This document shows, piece after piece, positions 1 to 13,218 of a stretch of DNA of 64,000 nucleotides (positions are counted from its first letter, which is position 1; the number at the start of each line of letters is the position of its first letter). The notes under the pieces were generated by a model. It made no database searches, was not told the origin of the DNA, and saw only the letters and a list, made by a program, of their open reading frames with translations. Source of the DNA: Mesaphorura yosii (Eukaryota > Arthropoda > Collembola > Poduromorpha > Tullbergiidae); NCBI GenBank assembly GCA_009869945.1, contig WIXG01000305.1, positions 1 to 64,000 of the forward strand. Reading direction: 5' to 3'. A program made the translations under genes and the position numbers.

Positions 1-3000
1 CTTTGAGTTTCGAGCTAACTTTGCGCAGTGGCAATATCGTAACCGATGAGGTTTTACCGAGGTGCGATTATTGCTAGTTGAAAACTTTACCCAATAACCC
101 GCCGAGTTGACGTGAAATACCGCCTGACTCTGGCAATTTTTGAAGACCCGCAAGGGTCGCACAATAAAATCAAAAGATAATACTCGCTAGAAATAGCTGC
201 GTGCTGGCTACAGCTGCTTGTTGCTGTAGCCTTCACGAAACATAGCACTCAGCACTGCATGCTTTGGTTAGCGTCTATGCACTGCTCACTGCAAAAACTC
301 ATTCTTAGTGCATGCAGATGGCGCAGGGCTTTTCGTGAGCTGAATGAGTCCAACTTGTTTTTGTTCAACTGGCTTGGTACTGGCCAATAGCACAGGACGA
401 TGTTTTTGTCCGCCCGTCTTAATTTTGTTTCTCTTATTGCCTAAATGGGTTTGTTGTACTCGTTTTACGGTTTCCAGCCCTTAAAAACCGAATATCACCC
501 ATATCGGTCAAGCGGGCAACTTAGCAAATTTTCGCTAGATTTTGCTCGATTATTCATCGACAGTTAGGGAATGATGAGCTTCCATATCATTCGAGACTCT
601 TGAGACCCACCGACGGCATTCACACCAGAATTCCTCTTAAAATCGCCGATGGAGTGTGGACTGTGGTATATTAATGAGTTCCGTCGAAATTAATCAAAAC
701 CATATTTTTTGTACAGTTGTTTCGTATGTTAAAATCCACGTCCACAGGTTTCAATTCAACCAATTCAAGACACAAGCCATCTGCCATGCCTGCCTGCCTG
801 TGCCGATGAACGATGTTTTAGCCGGTCATTTTTGAGTTTGTTGCCTTCGCCATATGTCAATAATATTCCTAGTTGAAAACACCTTGATTCTGAACAGTTA
901 TGTGCACAGAATCATGGCATGAACAGGTTGTGAGTTAAGGAGGGTAGCCTGCCAAAGCAAAGTGAGAGCCGGTTGCGGGTCTTCTGTCAAGCTGTTGGCT
1001 TGTTCCTTCCCGACCGGCTCCGCTCCAACCCTGAAAAATATGCGGACATACGTCTGGCGTGCGGTGTGACGCGTGGATAAAAGTCAGGAGTCCGCACCCG
1101 TCCGATTCACGAAGCATTAATTCCTTTCCTTGGACTCATTGTTGATTGATTCAGGACTCGTACCGGCAAATTATCGTCACAGCTTAAAGCACTCTGTCAC
1201 TAGTAATGCTTTGTTCCTGAACGGTTAAACGATAAACGAACGATAATATTTGGATGGATCTGGCAAAATTCTCAAAACGCTACTTTGACACTGTTCCATT
1301 GTAAAAGTGTTAAGTAATCCAACATGATGCAGAGATGTTTCGGGAGCGTCCATGCAGTGGTTTGTGGTGACAATTTGGATGCATTTGTTGGGCTGACTGT
1401 CCATTGATTATTTCGAATTATTCCTCAATTGACCATCATCGACGGCGTCAGTTTCTTGCTCACTATCTATAAATAATGCAGAATGCTTCAATAAGTAGCC
1501 ATTCCGACTCGTTCTTCTAATCTGTGAATGGACAGTGGACATGTAACGAAGAATGAAGTACATATTTGACACTTTCTTCGCTGGCACGAGAAGCCGGCAC
1601 GACACGGCACGCAGCTCCCTGAACTTGTTTATTATTCGTGATTGCGTCTCCTCATTTAAATTTGTTTAAAGAGGAGTCAAAGTCAGGAGCAGAAGCAGTC
1701 CGCAGCCAAATGTCCGTCCATTTCGTGACTGGAAGTCTGAATCTCATTATTTTGTGGTTTTTGCTCTTGTTCCTATTCCGTGTTCCAACTCCTTGTATCA
1801 TTTTCAGTTTAGTGTTTTGTGTAGTTCCAGTTTCACCAGTAATTTATGACTTTTGTCATCCAGACTGCTTTTATTGAACAACAACGATAAAAGACGCGGT
1901 GCTCCAACTCAATTTCGTTCTGTCTCAGCTCGAGCTCAGACGGAACGGGCTTAATTTGACTTTATCGTGGTCAGCACGCACTCACGCACTGCATTGCTTC
2001 AGCTTGGATGTGGACGTCGATTCCTTTTCAGATAAACAGAATCTTAAAACGTTTCGTCTTTCGTGATGGAGAATCTCCATCAAGGAGTCGTTGGTCGAGT
2101 CACCGCTTCATCATCGTAATCGTAAAATGTGGCCAGTTAGTCATGCAAAATATTTATCCTCTTTAGTCTGGACTTCTGCCTGCTGGACCCAAGCGCTGCA
2201 TTCTTCTGTTAACGTATTTCATAAATCTTTCGGGAAATTGGTCCCAACACAGGTCTTTTCTAATGGCCGTGCTCACAAACGTGCTCAGGCGCTTGTTAGA
2301 TATTTTAATCAGAAAGTATTTAAATTTTGCCTTGTAAGCTCGCGGGTTGATTCGCTTGGAATTTCGACTTGATGTAATAATAAAAATTTATTCCTTTCTT
2401 TGCTGTTTGCTGTTTACTCATGCTCACTCACTCACTGCATTGATGAAGACTTGACGGATGTAAGTTACAGGTTCTGGCAAGTAGCTGCCAAATTAAATGA
2501 TCATCACCTTGCATTCTTTAATCTTGACATACTTGAAATGTTGAAATGTAAATTACACGTACGTGTACGGGAAAATATTTTGCGAGTTTCTCTCGCTTCT
2601 TCTGTTGCTTGTCTGTCTAAGTCTTGAGCGAAGACAGATGACTGATGTCTACATTATGGAAATGGTTGTTAATTTCAAGAGTCTTTGTCACTTTAAGTCA
2701 GTCAGTGTCAGTGTCCACTGCGCAAACTCAAAGCAAAGGCTGCTAGGTGCTGGGTTGGGTTCTTTGACAAGCCTGCTTGACTTCCAGTTTACAAGTACAG
2801 GCGTTCACTGTACTGGACAGAAGACCGGGTTCCACGTCCACTCAAGTTAGCAGTAAATTTTATCTCTTACATTATTACCATTGTGATACTCTGCCAGCAG
2901 GACGCCTTTGTACCTGCTCCTTATCGGACTTGTCGTCACTCTCATTTGCATGCAGGACAGATTCGTGCCGTGCAGGCAGTGGACGAAGTAGCCCACGCCA

Positions 3001-3816
3001 CAAATTTTACAGCACATAAAGATATTTTGTGACGACTCTTCTTGGAAGTGAGTTGTCACATAACTTCTTGTCTCTTTATTCTCTTCTTTTTGGAAAGGAT
3101 GGCATTCTTGTCCTTTTATCTCCGTACAGCGTGCAGTACGTCGCCGGTTCCAGTGAGATGTATTGTCTTAAATAAATAATTTTTATGGTTTCAGGTGCAG
3201 TTACAGAAGCAGAATGCAGGAGCCGAGTTTAAACCCACTTAAACATGATGACTTCGAAATGAGAAATCGAGAATCACAACAGCAAAAACCTGCAATCCAA
3301 AACTATCGAATAAACTGCAGCAGCGCAGAAAGCCGTTGTTATTTCATGAATAAACTCTTTCTACATCATTCATAAAATCAGTTGTCGTAAGCCCTCTCTC
3401 GACCAGCGATTGTTTTGATACGATTGATCTTACTGGATGAGGAAGCCAATTCGCGAAGGAGTCCTGTTTCAGATAACACTACTGTACATCTACAGCATCA
3501 AATCAGCAGTGTAACTGTCAGCAGTCAGCGTTAGCATTACTTTTTAAATGCGTTACACCACCGGAACGCTTAAATACTGCGTCATACGCCTGCTGAATGT
3601 TTGATGCGAGTCGGCGTCCGCGGTGCAACACAACGGTAAAGTGTGAAGTTACAAATTGAACCCTAATTTATGGCTTTTGATTGAGTCACAAATTGTTATT
3701 TATTGCCTTGCCTTTCACAATACAGCAGCATGCAGGGTTCAAAATCGAAATCGAGAATCTGGTTCTTGGCCTGACCCCTTCTCGATGTTTGCATAGGCAG
3801 TTAGGGAAAGTACAGT

Positions 3817-4414
3817 GGGGGGATTCGTTTTCTCGCACTTCTACGGGCTTACTTCTTACTTGGGACTATTCGCGTTACTTCAATCACTATTCGATTATAT
3901 TCATTTTAACATTGCCGACATAGGGAAGGGAAAGTAAGGCAGGGCGTTACTTGAGATAGACTCCGGAGTATCTCCTGGCCTTGGAAAACTTACTTGAAGG
4001 AGAAACTGAATCTTCCTAGCAAACAAATGTTAGCAATACGTAAAGTACAATAATTGAAGTTATTTAAGTTAATTATCAATTTTTAATTAGTTAATTAGTG
4101 AAATTTTAGTTTTTAAGTTTACTTCATGATAAAAAGATAAAATCGAGCATATCCTCCAAAATCATTTCCTTTCCATCAGGAGTGTTGACCAATTAACGCT
4201 AAATATCACTGGCAATTAATTCAAGCAGCAACCACTTCCTTGATGCACACACAATAAGTTGTAAAAACCGGAATTTGAACGCACTTCAAAAGGCTATAAG
4301 GGCAAGAGAAGCAGAGAAGAATACACGGTCGTTCGTTATTTCATGCGTTACTTGTAAATTGTGAAGTAAGAAGTAAGACAAGTAGCAAGTAGTGAAAGAA
4401 AACGAATCCCGCCA
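3817..4414. repeat. MITE-like element with about 45-bp imperfect terminal inverted repeats
   Basis: The left end near 3817-3870 reads GGGATTCGTTTTCTCGCACT and continues with CTTACTTCTTACTT. The reverse complement of the right end near 4360-4414 reads GGGATTCGTTTTCTTTCACT and continues with the same CTTACTTCTTACTT block. The arms match over about 45 bases with some substitutions and one small insertion. The roughly 600-base AT-rich interior has no coding capacity. An AGT trinucleotide flanks both ends and could be a target-site duplication, but this is weak. The structure fits a non-autonomous DNA transposon (MITE); the superfamily cannot be assigned from the termini alone. Confidence 0.6.
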
Positions 4415-6974
4415 GTTATTCCACGCTGATTATCCATTTGTTTTACATGCAACACAGACTGAAAACAGAAAACACGGCCAAGTCCGAGTCGGGGTCTGAT
4501 ACAAGTTCTGAATTAGATTACCTGTGGAACCCTGAATATGTCTCATCTGGGCTTCTGTACTCGAGTACATAAAAAGTAATGAATGAAGAGAGGACACGAA
4601 ACGTGCACGTACTTTAAATTCAAGTCTCGCCTTTGCCCGTTCGCCCTTCATTGTTTCGCCTGGATCGCATGTTTCATTCCGAAATTCAGAAGCGCAAGAG
4701 CAGACGGACCCCACACAGCTAACTGTAAATTAAGTTTTACATCACAGTGGCATGGACGGCCGTATTGTTTTTTGCAGGAGGCTATTAATCATGTGTAATG
4801 ATTTACATAATAATGTTGATATTAATGAGTCTTGTAATACGTTCTGGCTTGTCGCAGTTGTATGGCATTATTAAGATTCAAAATATGTCTTGTACGCACG
4901 TTAAAAAGCGAAGTGACTCCTGGTAATGACCGTTGGTGGCATCGTCATTCGTTTTTATGGCGAATAATGAATGAGGCTTTCGAATTTGCTCGCGTTTGCT
5001 CTGGAATCTCGCCCTCTTTGACTTTCTGGTCTGAATTCTGAATTTATGAACTCAAACCCAAGCTTTTTGCTCCTCGCACATTTTATTTGAGGTTATCAAT
5101 AAAATAATTCGAATGTCAAACGATTTAATTCCAAGTTATGTGAAACAAAAGCTATTTGTTAACTCGGCGTCTGCCTGCACTCGGATTCCCTCGAGATCAT
5201 ATTTTTCTAATTATCTTGTAACGTACAAAAAGAGCGATGAGCGATTACACAAATCTATTTTTGATAGCCTCCTAGGCCTTAAACTCATTCACGCATTCGA
5301 GATTTCACTTTCATGTGTGTCTCGAGTCTCAGCGGAGGTCTGCTCGTCGGATATTATTTTTACCCCAATTGCTACCATTATTTATCATTAGGCGTCATTA
5401 TTACAGTGATGAGTGTTGGAAATCATTGTCCTTACGCAGAGCGCAAGGAGGAAGTAACATTTTTATTATTTTTATTGATGCATTAAACATGGAAGAGAAC
5501 GGGTCAGGATTCTGAGAATGATGAATGTGCGGTGCGGCCAGCAGCAAGCAGCACGCAGTTTCCTTTTCCTGTAAATATGACTTTCTTGATTCTAGCGGCA
5601 CAAAGGCCCATGTCAAGAAAATGACTCGGAATAAGTCATGGACGTGGACTGACATCTCAAAGAAAGGCCCCAGTTCCAGTGGCACTGTTTTGATGAAACG
5701 GCAGAAGGGTAATTCAAATCAAGAGGAAAAAATTAATAAAGTGTTAACTTCTGACAAAAGAATTGTACCCATTTACGACGTCATCCTTTTGTCCCGCGTC
5801 CGCGTGCAAGGTTCTCGCCTCTTATTTATTGAACACAGCTCGATCAATTCTCCTGAGTTCTCAGCTCAGCTCGATAAAGCCTTGGCTTGGCTTGGGAATT
5901 TTTTGAAAAATTCAATAAGAAAAATAAAAGTACAATTTTTCTGGATGTTTTTGTTCTGACGGCAAAGATGATTTTAGGCTGGAACTAAATACAATGCAAA
6001 TGCCAATGCCAATGCTGAATTGGAAACACAGGCAGGCAAACACAATGCGAGCTTGTGATTTGGTTTACCAACACGTCATGATGACAAACCAATTCTCATT
6101 CACAGCCAGCAGGGCAGAAGCAGAAGCAGAAATAGAATTTGTTGTCGTACTTGCAACAATGCAATGATTCAAGTTACAAGTCAAGAAATCAATTGGAATT
6201 AAAATCAAGATATATTCGAATAAGATTTCGAGCCGATGGAGGCAGGCGATGAAGCGACCGTTGAGTTGGCCTTGGCGTTAATGGAGTGATGGAGCGATCG
6301 TCAAAGTCGGAAAGAGAAATATAAAACTTACGAAACAAAAGCGTAAAGCGATTTGGAAGGCGCACATTAAACATTTAACAAGCATTGAATAATTTCATGA
6401 TAATTGCTACATGCCCATGTTCGGGCGTCGGCAGCTCCTGGATGAATATGTAACGAAACATTTAATTATAGCTTTGGCTCTCAACGCGCATTAGGCCATA
6501 TTAGGCGATTACGATGACGATTACGAGGGCGAGGAAGGCGGAAGAGAAAAGACTTACCCGTGGTCGTGATCTAACCATGATCTACGACAATCTCATCTTC
6601 TTTGACCGCAAGATATTTGAAATAGTGTAATAATTCCTCTCGCTCCCTTGTTCGCTCGCTCCCTTTTTCTTTTGTTCATCTGTCCGCTGGCCATTACGAA
6701 TGTAATATTCTAATTTCACTTTCAATCTGCTGCTGCGAGTCGGTGAATACGAGCCCGTAAACATTTTCCCATCATCCCTCATGGCAAGTCAAAAGCAAGA
6801 AGTTATTCAATTGCCTTAGGTTTATACGATATTCTTCTTCTGATTCAATTATCGCCTCCGTTCTTTTATTTACGATAAACAGTATTAGGTTTTAGCAGGG
6901 GCATCTAATTCAAATCAGTTTTCTTCCAAATTTTGTCGAAATTCATTCGTGGACAGACTAGGAAGAGCTTTCTT

Positions 6975-7095
6975 TGAACAATTCGTTTGGAACAATTTAC
7001 CGGAACAATTGTCCGGGAAAGTTTTCTGGAAGCAACTGTCTGGGAACAATTGTCTGGGAACAATTCTCTTGGAACAATTTCCGGAAACAATAAAA
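6975..7095. repeat. Minisatellite, unit about 14 bases (TGGGAACAATTGTC-like)
   Basis: About eight degenerate head-to-tail copies of a 13-15 base unit with core GGAACAATT. Copies read TGGAACAATTTACC, GGAACAATTGTCC, TGGAAGCAACTGTC, TGGGAACAATTGTC, TGGGAACAATTCTCT and GGAAACAATAAAAG. The two central copies are nearly identical and the outer ones more diverged, as in a tandem array that decays from its edges. Several overlapping frames stay open across it because the unit lacks stops in those frames; these are repeat artefacts. Confidence 0.75.
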
Positions 7096-10000
7096 GTCTG
7101 CATAAAAGTCCCTGGAAACAAACTATTCGATGCCTTCATCTCCTTTAATTTTATCACTCTTTGATTTGGCAATGAATTAATTCAAGCCCAAAATGGCTAA
7201 CTTAAAACGGGTAAGCATTTTAAGAACAGGTTGCAGTTTTCTTAAACAGCGCGCCCATCGAGTACCCACGAAATGTAGCGAGAAGAACAGTGAAGGAAGT
7301 TACACGGACTGGCGTGGGCCTTAAAATAGTGTACGAGTACTTAAGCATATCGAAATTGTTTTCCGTGTCAGGTGGCAATCGGGTTTATGCTCCAAGTCGA
7401 AAAAACTCGATTCTGTTCCATACAAATTACAGCAGAGGTAGAGACCCAAGCCGCATCTGAGGAGGCAAGCTGAAACTGTGGGAATGAAGCGTTTGCGTCT
7501 TTAATTCGATTTAAAAGTCGTCGGGCTTCCGTTTCCTGTTTTCTACACCACGATTCAGGCTTCCAGGCTCCGTATGCTTTAAGCACAGGCACCTGCAACA
7601 ATTTTCTTGCAACTTTACGACTTTCTCGAAGGAAGGACTAAATGAAGGGTGGTAAACACTAAACACACTAAGAGCTCCGAAATTCCTGGAATTGTCAGCA
7701 TATGGATAGGACATATGAAGGGAAAAATATTTTTATGCTATGATTACTATGCGTGTTATTGTAATTTCCAATTTTATTGCTACTAGTTGAAATGCAAACT
7801 TGCTGTTATTTTGTTATTTACAACGTGAGTTAGCTGGCATGCGTAAGGAACCTTGAGGCTTCTGCCTGTCGCCGGCGCAGAATTTGCAGGCGATGCTAAG
7901 TAGCTGAATTCCTTGAATTTCTATCCAACAGACTCGATGCTTTAGTGCTTTGATGCACGTGTCTTTCGTTCAGTTCAAAAGTCCTCGCCCTTTACAAAGT
8001 CAATCGTGTATATCAACCGACCAGTTTCCAACGAAGGAATCGGAAGAGCAAAGGTCTTGCTTTGCCATTAAGGTGAAGGAAGCTAATCCTCTGCAGCCAG
8101 ATAAGATAATTACAGCCCGAGTCTACTTAAAATGTGATTTTAATGTGCCACTGAGAATTGTCAGCGTATGATTTTCTTTGATGTCTTTTTCTTTACTCCC
8201 AGCCGAAGACTAAAGACTAATCCACCAGACAGGGCACCCGCCAGTGCTCTCGGATAAGAATGCGCTTGGTTCGGATAATGACGATGATTCCTTTCTATGC
8301 TGTTATCCTCTCCATACATTATAATTTTCTTGGCAATAATTAACCTCGGCGGACTCACCCATTAAATCGGAGTGCACGTAGAATTAGTAGCACAAGCACA
8401 AGGGAGCAAGCCTTCTGATCTTTTACCTTTATCAATTTTCTCAACTCTTTCCGCCTGCAACTGCAACAAGCGGCAAGTCAACAGCCAAGAGCAACGCGCT
8501 TCCAAAAACGGTTCGCGTACGAGAATTTCGGAAAGATGCGAACAAATGAAAGGAAGAGTAATTTTTACGATAAGAATCAAGAAAAGCCCGAGCCAGAGTT
8601 GAAGAATTATAAATATGCTTTTTGGGCCCGACCTCATCACTTCTACACTGCGGTGAGACTCACAAACGGCCAGGTCTACGTAGACGTGGCCGTAGTCTCG
8701 TAGTTTGGAAAATAAAACATAACCAGGAAAAGGCAAGGGTTCGTACGTCATAAATATCAGATAGGAAGAAAGGTGATGATGAGATTTAGATTAGTGTGGG
8801 TGAGATGGTCGATGGCTGTTATTTTGGTTGCTGCATCCTTCGAATAATAGTATGAGTCAAGTCATGCTCTACAATACAACACAGAATTGTGTGGAAAATG
8901 TCAAGGGAGGGAGAAAATAATTGGACTTGATGGAACAGTGCAGTGCAGTACAAGTCGAAGGAGTTGCGTATCTGTAAGGATTGAGCAGCTTGGCATTTCC
9001 CTGCATCGAAGCTTATTTTCAAGTTGTCAAAATCAAACTGACTGACAGTCTTGACTCGACTTGGCCTGCTTTGGCTGGGCTCGCAGAGGCTCAGCCTTTG
9101 CTGATGAACCTGATGCACTTCCCGTCCCTTCGTCAGAATTTGGCACGGCAAAACGAAAAGGTTCACAACCCGAGCCCTTAATGAGGCATAAAGCACATGT
9201 TTCTCTCTATCATTATCCTTATTATTAGTAAAACATTGTAAAAGGGTTGCTGTGATGAAAGTTGGGCTGTGGCGCTGTGGGATTGATAAATACTCGTTAT
9301 TTGTTGGTGCCTCGGTTCCCTGCGTGCCCGCTCAATTCATTCGCAATCAAGGCACAGCTCCGCTACGGAGTAAATTAGGAAGAGGAAAACCAACAAAAGG
9401 AGTGGCAGTGTTAACAAGAATTACAGAGCAATTGCCACGTACATGATTCCAATTATTGTTCTGCGCTCAGGTCCCTTCATCTTTGATGAGCGAAAGGTTT
9501 TAATGATGATGGTTCACAAGTATTATTATTATTAGCACTGCTATTATACTGGAATTTAGGGCCTGTGCACTGCGCACTGCATTGCACGTAATAACTGCGA
9601 GATGTGAACAATGGTGGATTTAGAGGTCAATCTTCTAATCATTTTATGATTATGGTTTTGGTGTCTTGTGTCAATACTCGCCTTATAATTGCGGGCTGGG
9701 CTGGGTCCCAGCTTAATAACCGCTGTGCTCCGGGAAATCAACGCGAGAAGATCCTAAGGCACGGTCGATCAGGTGCAAACGGTTAATAAATTTAGCCCTT
9801 AAGCTCCGAACATCCAGATCTCAACAAACACGAAATGATAGTTTTTGGCTCTCCAATAAATGTAAGGATGTAGCACACAGTCACAGTTAAGTTTAAGAGT
9901 ATCGCATTACTCTTATCAAATCTCAGCTTTCAAGGTCAAAGGTCCATAATGACCTGAATGACAAGACGATAACTCATGACGCGACGTGCCAGTGTGCACT

Positions 10001-13000
10001 CAATTGCCAACATCTGAAATTAAGGCCAAGTAGTAAGTCCTGAATTATCTCACGAATCTCTCGTTCGCGTTGCAATTCTCTGATCTCCACAGGATTCAGT
10101 CGGCGTGGGCGCCGTAACGGAAGAGGAGGAGGAGACGACTCCGGGGCTGGTGACAGAATGTGACGTGCCCGACCTTACAATTTTATTGAGCTGAATCGGC
10201 GTGTCGCGAATTCGTTAACATGCGTGTGCATTGTGCACTTGATTATCCAACGAAAATATACAAATAACCCGATTCAAGCGATTGCTAGACTCCTGCTCTG
10301 GTTAAAAACTCTAACTGTATGCTTGTATACTTTTACGATATATTTGTAATTTTGCATTGGCATTGAATTCTTCGTGCGAGGTGAGACTTGGAAAAGTAAA
10401 GTCCGAGCTCATTTTACGCAACTTGCAAAGCAAAATTACGATCCACGTTGGTCAAAATTCGGAGGTAAAATTTAATTATTGGATGGATGTCCGCTCAATT
10501 AAGTCATGAAACGTGATTTACAAAGATGAATTGTCAGGCTTTATTCGCAGGTCCGTCCTTCAAGAACTCCATTGCCATTTTATTAAACAAACTGGCATTG
10601 GCCGGTGGCTGCCTGTTGATTCCGAATCAGCACGAAAGAAACGCCGACAGCAGCACTACTTTTATTGTCCTTCTCCAGAAACAGCAGAACCGCAATCGCA
10701 ATCACAAACATACCCGCTGTTTGTACCCCGTTGACGCATTAGTCATAAGGTGCATTTTTGTTGTTGTGTAATTTGGTGTGGATTTCGATTGCGGTGCTGT
10801 ACGATCTTAAGTACAACCAGTTTCTTCCTAATCTCAGTCATAACTTGCCTGATTTTATCAATTTCAAGCGCAAGCGCTCTGCAGGAGCTCCAGTTTGTCA
10901 TTTTAACAATTTTAAGACCGTCGGCATCGGCGCAGGTCTTTCTAAAGCTCGTGCGTGCTGCGAGATGGAAAGTATTTGGCATTGCGTAGAATGCGTGTGT
11001 ATTCCTTAACCTTTAATTAATTGAAGCATTTTTCATTGGAAAATCTTCGCGAGACAAAACGCGAAAGCAGGAAAGGCAAGAAACGCAAGAATGTCAAGCC
11101 GTGGTACTTCAATTACGACTCGAGGCGGAACTTCTTCGACTTGCACCAAAACGCAGAATTTTAAACCTCAACCACGCCACGCACTCGTCCATAAAATAAT
11201 ATTTGAATTTGCATTTTTGCTTTTACAGCAAAAATTAACATAAACCGACGCAGTGCTGCATGACACAGAAAATCGTAAGGATTGCATGTAAGAATTTCAA
11301 CAGCGGCCTAGAATGAATCATAGCCATCATAAATATTTCCATTTTTAATGAAGCGAGTACGCGTTGTTTGAGGTACGCGGATGATAACCAAGCTTACAGT
11401 ACGGACTTACAAACGACTGTGAGCAAACAGCTAAGACAGAGAGCTAGAGCAAAATCCTCGACCGAAATTAAGAGACTGCTTCTGTTGATGTGCTGAACTG
11501 GCTGCTGGGTGCTGGCCCGATGCGACCCGGCTTTCGTGATGGAAACCCATCAAGCCGCTAATAACATTATGAACGTGAAATGAGAATAGATGGCTTGCAT
11601 AAAGATTGAGAGATAGTATGTAATGCATACCGCTGCCACTGCATAGAATGCAAAAGTGCATCAAACTGCTGCTCAACGTAGTGGACTCGTGCAAGAAGAT
11701 TTAATTGCCAGACCTTCGAAAATTCAGCCATCCAACACAAACGAGCAGTCAATTGGCTGTTGTCGCAGTACTTTGTAGCTTGAGTTTGAGTTTGCACGAT
11801 CAACGCGATAGCTGACGACTCAAATTAGTTGTTCCAGTAGTTTAGCATAAAAATCCGATTACGATACGAGAAGCTCATTTGTTATTTTGTGACTTTAGCG
11901 CGCAATGGAGCAGATAGCAATAATAGACAAGGTACAAGGAGGTGATCACTTTCAGCACCGGCGTATCGCGCAAGGAATGAAGGGATGCGATGACCAACCA
12001 GTTCACTTATGACTTCATTGCACGGCAGACACAGGCTTCTGCTTGAAATTGCTCAATTTATTTTTAAACGTGTTCCATCTCCGTTGCGAATCGTGCGGGC
12101 CATAAATTTTAGGAAGGAGTTGTTGGCATGCTTTTCACCAGTAATTTTCTCGCATTGCGATGCGATAATGCGTACAACACCGGCACGACTCAATTCTAAA
12201 TTACTTTCATCCTTTAATTAAGATTGAGGCTGCGAGATAATAAAATGAAGGAACAGGTGAAGTGTTTCAAAAATAAGAGCGATTAACTTTATTTGTTTCA
12301 GTTTCGCATGCGTTTGTACACTTAACCCGTCCATTTACAGGTCATCTCTGCAGTGCAGTGCAGCAGGCTTGTTATTGCACTTGCCGTGCAGACATAATTA
12401 CTGGAGTCTACTGGAGTACTTGAAATGGACCACTTATGCAGTATCTGTAATAGCAGGTTATAATAATTTAAGTTTGCCAAAACGCACTTCTCACTTGTAA
12501 ACCGGAATTGCGTTGCGTTTGATCCTGAAGCGTTGAAATAACGTGTAATTTGGGTTGACCATCGCGTGTTCTCGTGTCGTATAAAAATATTGGCTTCACG
12601 AGCCCCGGCTTCTTGTTAAGCTTGTTCCTGGTAGACGCGGAGCAGGTAGGCAGGCACCCTTGCTCGTTTTCCGTAATCTCGAAGCTATGCTGCGCCGTGC
12701 ACGGCTTGCGAGATTCAATAAAACAATTTTTGTGCTTTCATTAAAATTCTTGAGAAGATGAATCCATTCATTATTGCCACGTTCACTTGCGACTGGAGTT
12801 TGTTCTGTTAATAATGATGAGGCCTGCGTCGGGAAAAGGCGCAGATTAAACACTGGCAGCTATTCTAAAGCCGGTTTTCGCCTTCGCTTTTCTGGTTCTA
12901 ATAGTCTGCCAAGTCGCGTCGCGTATCTCGAAACCACTTCACACTGTCACTTGACTTTGACTAGCGGCCTTTGTGTTTAATTTTTTCAGTTTGCTCTTGC

Positions 13001-13218
13001 CACACTGTTGACTGGACTGGACGCAGTCCCGTTTGCAGTGCACAACTGCATTGCTAATTGATGTCATGATTGTCACTTGCTCTCTGTATTCTGACGGCTG
13101 CCTTCGTAATTTCATCTCACTTGACACTTCCACACTGGTAATGACTTTGTTGCTCTTTGATTGATTCACACAACTCGTCCTTCAAGCATTTGTCTTTTAC
13201 TACTAGAATTCTGTGCGC

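Larger units (their letters stand above)
1..13218. other. Gene-poor region, no supportable coding gene
   Basis: I see no coding gene here. Open frames reach at most about 130-145 codons (for example 5525-5959 plus, 8362-8751 minus and 8819-9196 minus). None resembles a known family or shows a chain of splice-compatible exons. The region does contain a MITE-like inverted-repeat element near 3.8-4.4 kb and a short minisatellite near 7 kb, listed separately. It is mostly AT-rich single-copy-looking sequence with short A and T runs. It lies downstream of the SLC15 gene on its strand and may include that gene's 3' UTR close to 13.2 kb. Confidence 0.6.

Noticed and set aside
5525-5959. 144-codon plus-strand frame in the left desert
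   Set aside because: There is no domain, odd composition, no promoter or splice context, and open shadow frames on the other strand.
6905-7172. Overlapping frames on both strands near 7 kb
   Set aside because: They arise from the GGAACAATT minisatellite, whose unit lacks stops.
8362-8751. 129-codon minus-strand frame with a hydrophobic run
   Set aside because: No family similarity and no ATG or promoter context that stands out.
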